DNA of 64,000 nucleotides, from the NCBI RefSeq assembly GCF_004795255.1, contig NZ_SSBQ01000002.1, positions 1,097,001-1,161,000 of the forward strand, written 5' to 3'. Under the pieces are notes generated by a model that saw only the letters and a program-made list of their open reading frames with translations, did no database searches and had not been told where the DNA came from. A program made the position numbers and the translations under genes. The DNA comes from Streptomyces sp. RKND-216 (GTDB taxonomy: Bacteria; Actinomycetota; Actinomycetes; Streptomycetales; Streptomycetaceae). Shown one piece after another: positions 8,688-16,864 of the stretch. Position 1 is the first letter of the stretch, and each line of letters begins with the position of its first letter.

Positions 8688-10874
8688 ATGACCGACATGG
8701 ATCTGCGTACCGCTGCGGACGACGTCCTGGCCCGCCTCGTGGGAGACGAGAGCGGCACCGCCCGCTTGCGAGACGACCAGTGGCGGGCCATCGAGGCGCT
8801 GGTGGCGCACCGCCGCCGCGCCCTGGTCGTGCAGCGCACCGGATGGGGCAAGTCGGCGGTGTACTTCGTCGCCACGGCGCTGCTCCGGCACCGGGGCGAG
8901 GGCGCCACGGTGATCGTGTCGCCCCTGCTCGCACTCATGCGCAACCAGGTCGCCGCCGCCGAGCGGGCGGGGATCCGGGCCCGCACCATCAACTCCGCGA
9001 ACACCGAGGAGTGGGATGCCGTCCAGCAGGAGGTGGCCGACGGCGAGGTCGACGTGCTGCTGGTGAGCCCGGAGCGGCTGAACAACCCCGGTTTCCGCGA
9101 CGAGGTGCTGCCCCGGCTGGCCGCGACCACGGGCCTGCTGGTGGTGGACGAGGCGCACTGCATCTCCGACTGGGGCCACGACTTCCGCCCGGACTACCGC
9201 CGGCTGCGCAGCCTGCTGGCGGACCTCCCGCCCGGCGTCCCCGTTCTGGCGACGACCGCGACGGCCAACGCCCGGGTGACGGCGGACGTCGCCGACCAGC
9301 TCGGCACCGGCGGCACCGAGCAGGATCCGGAGGGCGGAGCGGCGCTGGTGCTGCGCGGTCCGCTGGACCGGGAGAGTCTGAGCCTGTCGGTGCTGCACCT
9401 GCCCGACGCGGCGCACCGGCTGGCGTGGCTCGCCGAGCAGCTGGACGAGCTGCCGGGGTCGGGCATCGTCTACACGCTGACCGTCGCGGCCGCCGAGGAG
9501 GTCAGCGCCCACCTGCGGCAGAGCGGTCACACGGTCGCCTCCTACACCGGACGCACCGAGAACGCCGACCGGGAGGCTGCCGAAACAGACCTCCTGGAGA
9601 ACAGGGTGAAAGCGCTGGTCGCCACCTCGGCTCTGGGGATGGGCTTCGACAAGCCGGACCTCGGCTTCGTGGTGCACCTCGGCTCCCCCGCTTCCCCGAT
9701 CGCCTACTACCAGCAGGTGGGGCGGGCGGGCCGCGGAGTCCGGCACGCCGAGGTGCTGCTGCTGCCCGGACGGGAGGACGAGGCGATCTGGCGGTACTTC
9801 GCCTCCCTCGCCTTCCCTCCCGAGGAACAGGTGCGCAGGACCCTGGAGGTGCTGGCGGAAGCAGGGCGTCCGCTGTCCCTTCCGGCCCTCGAGCCGCAGG
9901 TGGAACTGCGCCGGTCACGTCTGGAGACCATGCTCAAGGTGCTCGACGTCGACGGCGCGGTGCGCAGGGTCAAGGGCGGCTGGGAGTGGACGGGCGCCCC
10001 CTGGACGTACGACGCCGAGCGGTACGCGTGGATCGCGCGGCAGCGCGAGGCCGAGCAGACGGCCATGCGTGCCTACGCCACCACCGGCGACTGCCGGATG
10101 GAATTCCTGCGGCGCGAGCTGGACGACGAGGAGGCGGCGCCGTGCGGTCGCTGTGACAACTGCCGCGGCGAGCCCCGGTTCTCGGAGAAGGTGTCCCCGG
10201 AGGCGATGGACGCCGCGCGAGCGGCGCTGGGGCGCCCCGGCGTCCGGGTCGAACCGCGCCGGATGTGGCCCACCGGCCTGTCGGCCGTCGGCATGGACCT
10301 CAAGGGACGCATCCCCGCAGGTGAACAGGCCGCTCCCGGACGGGCGCTGGGCCGCCTCTCCGACATCGGGTGGGGCAACCGGCTGCGGCCGATGCTCGCT
10401 CCAGGTGGCGGAGACGGCCCGGTCCCGAAGGACGTGCTGGAAGCGGTCGTGACGGTGCTGGCCGACTGGGCGCGCGGCCAGGACGGCTGGGCTTCCGGGA
10501 ACGAAGGGGCGCCCGCTCGTCCGGCCGGAGTGGTGACCATGGCCTCGCGGGGGAGGCCGGCTCTGGTGGCGTCGCTGGGCCGGCGCATCGCGGAGATCGG
10601 CCGGATGCCGTTGCTGGGAGCCGTGGAGTACACGGAGGGCTTCGCCGAACACGGCCGGGTGCCACGGAGCAACAGTGCGCAGCGGCTCCGGGCGCTGGAC
10701 GGAGCGCTGCACCTCCCCGCGGAAGTGGCGTCCGCGGTCGCGGCGGCTGACGGTCCGGTCCTGCTCGTCGACGACTACACCGAGACGGGCTGGACGCTGG
10801 CGGTGGCAGCGCGGATGCTGCGCGGTGCGGGAGCGAAGGGGGTGCTGCCCCTGGTGCTCGCGGTACAGGGCTGA
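8688..10874 (+). CDS. RecQ-family DNA helicase with C-terminal phosphoribosyltransferase-like domain
   Basis: ATP-dependent 3'-5' DNA helicase of the RecQ group, about 728 residues. Visible motifs are RDDQWRAIEAL (motif 0), RTGWGKS (Walker A, about residue 51), DEAH at about 154 (VVDEAHCISDWGHDFRPDYR), TATANARV, and the helicase C motifs YTGRTENADREAAE and QQVGRAGRG. The zinc-binding subdomain is CRMEFL followed by CGRCDNCRG. There is no HRDC domain. Instead the last 200 residues contain MASRGRPALVASLGRRIAEI and VLLVDDYTETGWTLAVAARM (about residue 690), a PRPP-loop-like phosphoribosyltransferase fold. The start at 8688 has GGAG 5 bases upstream; ATGs at 8664, 8679 and 8697 are alternatives. 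Presumed role: processing of recombination or stalled-fork intermediates. Confidence 0.9.
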   Translation: MTDMDLRTAADDVLARLVGDESGTARLRDDQWRAIEALVAHRRRALVVQRTGWGKSAVYFVATALLRHRGEGATVIVSPLLALMRNQVAAAERAGIRARTINSANTEEWDAVQQEVADGEVDVLLVSPERLNNPGFRDEVLPRLAATTGLLVVDEAHCISDWGHDFRPDYRRLRSLLADLPPGVPVLATTATANARVTADVADQLGTGGTEQDPEGGAALVLRGPLDRESLSLSVLHLPDAAHRLAWLAEQLDELPGSGIVYTLTVAAAEEVSAHLRQSGHTVASYTGRTENADREAAETDLLENRVKALVATSALGMGFDKPDLGFVVHLGSPASPIAYYQQVGRAGRGVRHAEVLLLPGREDEAIWRYFASLAFPPEEQVRRTLEVLAEAGRPLSLPALEPQVELRRSRLETMLKVLDVDGAVRRVKGGWEWTGAPWTYDAERYAWIARQREAEQTAMRAYATTGDCRMEFLRRELDDEEAAPCGRCDNCRGEPRFSEKVSPEAMDAARAALGRPGVRVEPRRMWPTGLSAVGMDLKGRIPAGEQAAPGRALGRLSDIGWGNRLRPMLAPGGGDGPVPKDVLEAVVTVLADWARGQDGWASGNEGAPARPAGVVTMASRGRPALVASLGRRIAEIGRMPLLGAVEYTEGFAEHGRVPRSNSAQRLRALDGALHLPAEVASAVAAADGPVLLVDDYTETGWTLAVAARMLRGAGAKGVLPLVLAVQG

Positions 10875-11018
10875 CCAGCGCGGGCATCCCGCTCGGCAGG
10901 CGAAGGCCGGGTGGTGCGACAGAGCTCCGGGCATTGCCGCGACCTGTCCGGGCGGCGAGAATCGACACGGATCCGCAGCAGTGCCGGGCGGGTTGCGTGC
11001 GCCGTCGGAGGGGGAAAT

Positions 11019-11645
11019 GTGAGTCTCGGTTTCGCGACGCCGCCTCCGACCGACGCCGTGTCCCGCCTGAGCCGCAGTCTGGAGTCCTCGGAATGGGCCG
11101 CGTTGGGCGTGCCCCTGCTGCGCAGCCCCCGGGAGGTGGTCGGCGGTCTGCACGAACGCCACCTGCCGGTGCCGGGAACAGCGGTGATCGCCGTGTTCGG
11201 GCCCGATGAACGACTGGTGGCCAGCGCGTCCCTCGTCCGGTCGACCGATCGACCGGACGGCTGGGAGTTCCGCAACGCGCTGCTCGGGCAGCTGCGCCGG
11301 ATCGTGCCGCACGACCTGCGCCGTCGCGCTCCGGTGCGCACGGCCGCGCTGCTGTTCTGCCGCGGCGGCGGATCGGACTGGAGCGAGGTGGACGGCGCCT
11401 GGATGTGGGGGCTGCGCGACGCCTGCACCCTGCACGGCCTTCGCTGCGGGGCCTACATCGTGCTCACGCCTGCCGGATGGCAGGTGCTGGGCGAGGGGAG
11501 GAAAGGGCGACGCCCGCGCTCCCCGGAGCCCTCGGAGGGCGCCCCTGCGGAACTGCCGCAGGGGACGCCCCCTCCGGCCCGGCCGGTGAGCGCCCCGCGA
11601 ACCTGTTCGAGGCGACTCGCCCCCCGCACGTGGCCGGAGGGCTGA
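11019..11645 (+). CDS. Conserved hypothetical protein
   Basis: I do not recognise a family. The GTG at 11019 has an excellent GGAGGGGG upstream and starts VSLGFATPPPTDAVSRLSRS. The likely folded part runs to about residue 165 and includes PREVVGGLHERHLPVPGTAV, RAPVRTAALLFCRGGGSDWS and YIVLTPAGWQVLGEGR. The remaining 45 residues are proline/arginine-rich and overlie a strong hairpin (11534-11574), so the ancestral stop codon may have been lost and the frame now reads through its own terminator (inference). It lies about 145 bases after recQ on the same strand. Confidence 0.7.
   Translation: MSLGFATPPPTDAVSRLSRSLESSEWAALGVPLLRSPREVVGGLHERHLPVPGTAVIAVFGPDERLVASASLVRSTDRPDGWEFRNALLGQLRRIVPHDLRRRAPVRTAALLFCRGGGSDWSEVDGAWMWGLRDACTLHGLRCGAYIVLTPAGWQVLGEGRKGRRPRSPEPSEGAPAELPQGTPPPARPVSAPRTCSRRLAPRTWPEG
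11534..11574 (+). terminator. Hairpin inside the 3' end of the hypothetical gene
   Basis: Near-perfect inverted repeat, about 11534-11550 (GGAGGGCGCCCCTGCGG) against 11556-11574, with a short loop. It looks like the terminators elsewhere in the window but lies upstream of the annotated stop at 11645. Confidence 0.5.
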
Positions 11646-11789
11646 CCGCCCAGGGTGCGTCGAACGGCTTCGTCCCCGGCGGTCGGACCGCGCGCCGCTG
11701 ACAGCGACGGAAACGGGCGCGGGGCTCGGCGTCACCCTGGGCGGGCCGCCCACCCGTCCGGGGGACGGTTCGGGGTCCGCAGGCAGGGT

Positions 11790-12446
11790 TCAGAGCAGGG
11801 TGCCGAGCCGCTGCGGGTCGCCGCACACCACCAGGCGTTCACCGGCCTTGTCCAGCGCCGCGGGCAGCGATCGGGCGACGTCGGCGTCCGTACCGCCGTT
11901 GACAGCGAGCACGACGACGGCCCGGGGAGCGACCCGGGCGAGTTCGGAGACATGCGCGCAGAACACGTCGTCGCCCTCGGCCTGTTGACGCCAGTACGCG
12001 TCCTCGCCGAAGGACGCCTCGTGCTCGGCCCACGGGTGCTGGCCGCCCGTGGTGAGGATGAGGACGGCGCCCGGCTCCTGGCCGCAGTCGAGGAGGCGGT
12101 CGACGGCCTCGTCGGCGGCGTCGACCGCGGTGGCGTCGGTCGCTTCGACGAGCTGGATGTCGGCGGCCTGGCGGGCGGCGGGCACGGCGGGCTTCGGCGG
12201 AGTGGATGGCGGCACCGGCGGCTGCACCGGGGACGTACCTGCACCGCGGGCGTTGCCGGGCCGGCCGGGGCCGGGCGCGGGCCGGATGGTCCGGTCCGCG
12301 CGCGGCGGCGCGGGACGCGGGGTGGTCCGGGGTCCGGGAAGGGGAACAGGGGGTCGGGAAGCCTGCGGAGTCCGGGTAGTTCCTACGCCGCCTTCGCGGT
12401 CGGGGACACGCTCGTGAATCTGTGGCTCCTCAGGGGAGAGAGGCAT
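11790..12446 (-). CDS. Conserved hypothetical protein with proline-rich N-terminus
   Basis: 218 residues from the ATG at 12446. The first 100 residues are Pro/Arg-rich low complexity (PPVPPSTPPKPAVPAARQAA). The C-terminal 115 residues look like a compact alpha/beta domain: DIQLVEATDATAVDAADEAV, GAVLILTTGGQHPWAEHEAS, ARVAPRAVVVLAVNGGTDAD, ERLVVCGDPQRLGTLL. I do not recognise a named family. It follows rnhB by 77 bases on the same strand and may share its transcript. The ribosome binding site is weak, so the exact start within the low-complexity region is uncertain. Confidence 0.65.
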   Translation of the reverse strand: MPLSPEEPQIHERVPDREGGVGTTRTPQASRPPVPLPGPRTTPRPAPPRADRTIRPAPGPGRPGNARGAGTSPVQPPVPPSTPPKPAVPAARQAADIQLVEATDATAVDAADEAVDRLLDCGQEPGAVLILTTGGQHPWAEHEASFGEDAYWRQQAEGDDVFCAHVSELARVAPRAVVVLAVNGGTDADVARSLPAALDKAGERLVVCGDPQRLGTLL

Positions 12447-12523
12447 GGAGTGTTGTCTATCAAACTCCACGGCCGCACGCGTCGGCGGGGGCGACCGCGA
12501 CACGGACGCGCGACCGGGGACGG

Positions 12524-13201
12524 TCAGAAGAGGCCGATCTGCTCGACCGGGTCGGTGCGGATCTTCTTCAGGTGCTGCCAGCGCCGAAGCCCGTCCATGT
12601 AGGCCCAGGACAACCGGTGGTACGGGGTCGGGCCGAACTCCTCCAGCGCCGCACGGTGCACCGGGGAGGGGTAGCCGGCGTTGTCGGCGAAGGCGAAGTC
12701 TGCGTGGGATTCTCCGAGTTCGGCCATCATCGCGTCCCGGCGGACCTTCGCCAGAACGGAGGCCGCCGCCACGGCGACACAGGTCTGGTCGCCCTTGATG
12801 ACCGTGCGGACCCGCCAAGGCCGCCCCAGGTAGTCGTGCTTGCCGTCGAGGATCACCGCGTCCGGACGCAGCGGCAGCCCTTCGAGGGCGCGGACGGCGG
12901 CCATACGGAGGGCTGCGGTCATCCCCCACGCGTCGATCTCCTCCGGCGAGGAGTGACCCAGACTGTGCGCGGTGACCCAGCCGCCGAGTTCGTGGGCCAG
13001 GTGCTCCCGCCGCCGCGGGGTGAGCAGTTTGGAGTCGGTGAGCCCCTCGGGAGGTCGCCGCAGACCAGTGACGGCGGCGCACACGGTGACGGGTCCGGCC
13101 CACGCGCCGCGACCGACCTCGTCGACCCCAGCGACCACCTTCGCTCCGGTGGTGGCGCGCAGAGAGCGCTCGACGCGGTGGGTGGGCGGTTCGTACGGCA
13201 T
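12524..13201 (-). CDS. rnhB: Ribonuclease HII
   Basis: Endonuclease that cuts RNA in RNA-DNA hybrids and removes single ribonucleotides misincorporated into DNA. 225 residues, a normal length. The [15 protein letters not shown] block carries the first acidic pair, [16 protein letters not shown] follows, ILDGKHDYL carries another catalytic Asp, and [20 protein letters not shown] is the conserved core helix; it ends [16 protein letters not shown]. The ATG at 13201 starts 17 residues before the first conserved block. A function linked to ribonucleotide incorporation fits this repair-rich neighbourhood. Confidence 0.95.
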   Translation of the reverse strand: MPYEPPTHRVERSLRATTGAKVVAGVDEVGRGAWAGPVTVCAAVTGLRRPPEGLTDSKLLTPRRREHLAHELGGWVTAHSLGHSSPEEIDAWGMTAALRMAAVRALEGLPLRPDAVILDGKHDYLGRPWRVRTVIKGDQTCVAVAAASVLAKVRRDAMMAELGESHADFAFADNAGYPSPVHRAALEEFGPTPYHRLSWAYMDGLRRWQHLKKIRTDPVEQIGLF

Positions 13202-13359
13202 GGCGGGAGCAAGCGTAGCCGCCTGCTCCACCACGGGTTGGACCGGCTCCGGACGGTGCACGGAAGGGCCTCCGCTGCGGGCGTCGTTCGGTCGACGGTG
13301 TTCCGGTGCTCCCGGTACCGCCCTCCTCATTGTCGCGCCCCGCGATGAAACGGAACAAC

Positions 13360-13402
13360 CCGGCCCGGCGTGCACAGGCTGGGTCCGTGCACGCCGGGCC
13401 GG
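13360..13402 (-). terminator. Hairpin terminator after the DUF4173 gene
   Basis: Perfect 16-bp inverted repeat, 13360-13375 (CCGGCCCGGCGTGCAC) against 13387-13402, with an 11-base loop, just past the stop at 13410. Confidence 0.85.
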
Positions 13403-13409
13403 TACGCGT

Positions 13410-15284
13410 TCAGTAGCTCCGGTAGCCGTCGTCGTAGACGCCCGCTGAGGCGCAGGCGTCGCGGTTCTCGGCGACGGGCCGCTTCGCCAGGACCTCGCGG
13501 GCGCGTGCCTCGCCGAGACTCGTCGCGTACCAGGGCTCGCCCTCGTCCGCCTCGATCCCGCGCGCGATCTCGCTGAGGGCGCAGGAGCGGAGCGGTTCGG
13601 GAAGGCGGTCCAGGGTCGGTACGGCGTCGGCGGAGAGGTTGCGCAGGTAGAGCAGGTCGATCTTGCCCGTACGCTCGTGGCGGGCGAGGTTCTGTTCGGC
13701 CACCAGGCGGTCCGGGGAGATCAGCCCGAAGACCAGTACGCCGAGCGCGGCGGAGGCGGTCACCGCACGCGGCACCCAGGTGGCGCCGCGTCGGCCCAGG
13801 ACGCCGAGCCCTCCGGCAATCATGATCATCACGATGACGAGGCCGAGCCAGAGTTCGACGCCGGCAACCGAGAGGCGCAGCCGAGTCAGCCCGTAGGCGT
13901 CGACGTACAGATCCATCCGGCGCAGCGCGGAGAGCACCACGACCAGGGTGAGCGCGCACAGCGTCCCGAGTACCGCCCGCACCAGGGTGGCGTCCCGCCG
14001 ACGGCCGCGCGGCGCCCACCGCAGCGCGAGGGCGATCACCACCAGGGTCAGGAGGGTGGCGCAGAGCAGTTGCCAGAATCCCTGCCGCGCGTACTCGGCG
14101 TAGGTCAGGCCGGTTTCCCGGAGCACGCGGTCGTAGCCGCCGAAGAGCACGGTGAGCTGCACCGTGTTGAAGACGGCGAACAGGACGTCGAGCACGATGA
14201 GCGGTAGCGCCCACTCCACCCGGCCGCGACCCTTCCCCGGCTTGACGTCGATCCGGTCCCAGCGGCGGGGTGCGGCGGCCGTACGGGCGGCAGCGAGCGC
14301 GGTGACGATGCCGAGCAGCAGAATCAACGAGCGCAATGGGCCGTCCGCGACGGAGGCGTCCGGGACCAGGCTGTTGAGCAGGTCGGCGAAGGCGGCGTCG
14401 GCCCCGGCGAAGAGCGCGCCGAACACCACCAGGAGTCCGACGGCGATCAGGCCGGTGCGGACCACCGGCCCCCAGCGGTGCCGGGTGTTCCGGGCCCGCT
14501 CCCGGGTGCCCTTCCACGCCCACGCCACACCGCCGGGCACGGCGGCGGGCAGCCAGAAGGGACTGATCAGCGCCGCCGCCCAACTGCGTCCGCCCTGGAG
14601 GGCGAAGGAGCCCACCGCGAGGGCGGCGAGCACGGCGAGCGTGCTGGGCCAGGCAGCGTCACGCAGCGCCGGCACGCCCAGCAGGGCCAGGCATCCGGCG
14701 GCCCACAGCAGCGTCCACGGCCGGGGCCTGCGGCCGGCGGTCCGGGCCGCGAAGTGGGCGGCGAGCGCGGCCGGGAGCGCGGCGAGCAGTAGGTTGACGC
14801 CGAGGCCCTCGCCGAGCAGCAGTGAGGCGGCGACTCCGGCGCCGATCGCGGCCCAGCCGGTGGCCGCGCGCAGGGGCGCGGGCGGGTCGTCGGGACGCGA
14901 AGCCACGACCCAGGCAGGCGGCGGTGCCGGCCTGGGCGGCTGGTACGCGTAGTGCGGCGGCTGCGGGTGGGGCGCCATCCCGCCCGGAACGCCGCGGCCA
15001 CCGCGGGGTCCCGGAGCGGCTTCACCCTGCTGCGGAGGTTTCCGCAGGTCCGGCCCCGGACCGGGCTCGCCGCTGCCCGGCGGGCGGTCGGCCGACGGGC
15101 CCGCTGCATGACGCGGCTGGTCCGGCACGGTGGGCCCGGCCGCGGCCTTCCCGCCGGCCCGGCCGGCCCCTTCGCCCTGGCGCTCCTCCGCGCGCTCCTG
15201 CGGAACGCCCCGCTCGGCCACCGTGTCCGGCTCGGCTCTTCGCCCGCGTCCTTCCGCGGATTCCTCACCCGGCTGCTCGACCAT
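13410..15284 (-). CDS. DUF4173 multi-pass membrane protein
   Basis: 624 residues from the ATG at 15284, which has GGGAGGAG upstream. The first 140 residues are charged and proline-rich (cytoplasmic, disordered). They are followed by about ten to twelve hydrophobic segments, for example [56 protein letters not shown] and [20 protein letters not shown]. The segment [20 protein letters not shown] followed by FWQL is the hallmark of DUF4173 proteins. The C-terminal 110 residues, after the last membrane segment, include [20 protein letters not shown] and are soluble. Function is unknown. Confidence 0.85.
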   Translation of the reverse strand: MVEQPGEESAEGRGRRAEPDTVAERGVPQERAEERQGEGAGRAGGKAAAGPTVPDQPRHAAGPSADRPPGSGEPGPGPDLRKPPQQGEAAPGPRGGRGVPGGMAPHPQPPHYAYQPPRPAPPPAWVVASRPDDPPAPLRAATGWAAIGAGVAASLLLGEGLGVNLLLAALPAALAAHFAARTAGRRPRPWTLLWAAGCLALLGVPALRDAAWPSTLAVLAALAVGSFALQGGRSWAAALISPFWLPAAVPGGVAWAWKGTRERARNTRHRWGPVVRTGLIAVGLLVVFGALFAGADAAFADLLNSLVPDASVADGPLRSLILLLGIVTALAAARTAAAPRRWDRIDVKPGKGRGRVEWALPLIVLDVLFAVFNTVQLTVLFGGYDRVLRETGLTYAEYARQGFWQLLCATLLTLVVIALALRWAPRGRRRDATLVRAVLGTLCALTLVVVLSALRRMDLYVDAYGLTRLRLSVAGVELWLGLVIVMIMIAGGLGVLGRRGATWVPRAVTASAALGVLVFGLISPDRLVAEQNLARHERTGKIDLLYLRNLSADAVPTLDRLPEPLRSCALSEIARGIEADEGEPWYATSLGEARAREVLAKRPVAENRDACASAGVYDDGYRSY

Positions 15285-15445
15285 GCGTCTCCTCCCCCGG
15301 CCGCCCGAAGCCACGGTGCGGCCCTCAAGGGGGCAACGCTAGTTCCACGCCGGGAGGTTGCACGTCGCGGGCTGCCTCTGTGACCAGGCGGTGACGTGGG
15401 CCCGGGCGGACGGGCGTCCCTGTGACGGCCCCGTGACGTCCGGCC

Positions 15446-16003
15446 CTACAACCCTCGGACGAGGGCGGGCATCCAGCTCAGCAGCACCTCGGTACGCCGG
15501 GTCCAGGGCTGCGGTGGTGCGCCGCCCGCGCTCACGACCACGACGCCCCCCACGATCGCCCCCGCGGTGTCGACATCACCGCCTGCCCGCAGGGTGTTCC
15601 ACAACGCCTCCTCGAACGCCCCGAGATGACGCGCGGCCGCCACCGCGACGGCGATCGCTCCGACCACCGCCTCGGGGTGCCGGTGGGTGACGACGGCGGA
15701 CAGCTCTGCCTGTTCGGCGGCGCGTTCGGGAGCGTTGGCGAACCATGCTCCCAGCGGCGCGACCCGCATGGCCGCGCCGTTTCCCCAGGAGCCCTGACCG
15801 TCGAAGAGCTCCGAGGACAGCCGCCGCCAGTCGGCATCCTCCTGCCTGATCGGCCGCAGCATGCGGTTCACCGCAGGTCCGTAGCCCCGGTCGAAGTCGT
15901 GGTGCGTCGCGAAGGCGGCGGCCAGCGCGTCCTGGTCGATCTCGCCGTGCTCGGCCAGGACGTGCAGCACCGAGCAGGCCATCTCGGTGTCGTCGGTGGT
16001 CAT
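15446..16003 (-). pseudogene. Truncated ADP-ribosylglycohydrolase family protein
   Basis: 185 codons remain of a family that normally has about 280-350. The frame begins exactly at the metal-binding TTDDTEMACSVLHVLAEHGE; the usual N-terminal block with its GDALG motif is missing, and TAG stands five codons upstream of the ATG. A second gap appears in the middle: VVGAIAVAVAAARHLGAFEE joins sequence that normally precedes a region of roughly 100 residues to sequence that follows it. The second metal motif GGDVDTAGAIVGG is intact. With one metal-ligand segment and a core helix region gone, hydrolysis of ADP-ribosyl bonds seems unlikely. The remaining frame is clean, so a reduced protein could still be made. 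Confidence 0.7.
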
Positions 16004-16077
16004 GGTGCGCCGACTCTAGTGCTGGTGTTGCCGCCCCAGGTGCCGAACGGGACGCGCCCGCCCGATCACCCGGGTCC

Positions 16078-16686
16078 TCACACCGTCCACGAGGGCTCGA
16101 GGTCGATCACGTCCCCGGCGATCGCGGTCACGTCGGCGCCGATCTGCGCCCGCAGGGCGAGCCGTTCGACCCGTTCCGTGCGGTACTTGCCGTGCTCGGC
16201 GGCGGTGTCCCACATCGACAGGACGAGGAACTCGTTCTGGGGATCCGCCTGTCCGAAGAGTCCGCGGAGCATGCCGGGCGATCCCGCCATCGCCGGGTTC
16301 CACACCTTCTCCTGCATCAGGGTGAAGTGCTCGACACGGTCGTCCCGTACGCGGCAGTGGGCGACGCGGAGCAGGTCGGCATCGGTGAAGACCGGCGAGA
16401 AGCCGGTCTTCACGTCGAAGCGGTACTCGAAGAGCCGGACGCGCATGTCCTTGTAGGTGCCGATCTGGGAGGCGTGCAGCCGGTCGTGGGAGCGGGCCAT
16501 GAAGGAGTCGTAGAAGGCCCGGCTCTCCCAGAAGCCGAAGAGGTGCGCGACGCCGCTGCGGGCACGGCTCCAGCCGCCGCCCTGCCCGCGAAAGCCGGGT
16601 TCCCCGAGCAGCCCCGCCCATTTCCGCTGCCCCCGCTCGAACCCGCGACGGTCCACGACGGTGCAGCGCATCCACTTGACCAGCAC
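16078..16686 (-). CDS. DUF4937/YdbC-like protein (ABM-type fold)
   Basis: About 202 residues. VLVKWMRCTVVDRRGFERGQ followed by RKWAGL matches the opening of YdbC/DUF4937 proteins, usually described as dimeric alpha-beta barrels related to antibiotic biosynthesis monooxygenases. Two similar halves are visible: the first with HLFGFWESRAFYDSFMARSH, the second with FLVLSMWDTAAEHGKYRTER, suggesting an internal duplication of the barrel. The GTG at 16686 is chosen since similarity begins at the next residues; no clear ribosome binding site is present. Enzymatic activity and substrate are unknown. Confidence 0.75.
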   Translation of the reverse strand: MLVKWMRCTVVDRRGFERGQRKWAGLLGEPGFRGQGGGWSRARSGVAHLFGFWESRAFYDSFMARSHDRLHASQIGTYKDMRVRLFEYRFDVKTGFSPVFTDADLLRVAHCRVRDDRVEHFTLMQEKVWNPAMAGSPGMLRGLFGQADPQNEFLVLSMWDTAAEHGKYRTERVERLALRAQIGADVTAIAGDVIDLEPSWTV

Positions 16687-16811
16687 TGCGCCATCGTACG
16701 GCCAAGTGGGTGAGCGCCTAAGGCATCGACCCGCGTACACCGGCAGGGAACGCCCGCGCGAACGCCGCCGCGCACGAGCGGCCCGGTGCACGGGGGAGGG
16801 AGCAGACGAAT

Positions 16812-16853
16812 GGCGGGGGTGGACCGGCGCGTTCGCGCCGGTCCACCCCCGCC
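16812..16853 (-). terminator. Long hairpin terminator after nrdJ
   Basis: Essentially perfect 19-20 bp inverted repeat, 16812-16831 against 16834-16853, closing on a GTTC loop, 12 bases beyond the nrdJ stop. One of the strongest stems in the window. Confidence 0.88.
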
Positions 16854-16864
16854 GTTCGGGCTGG

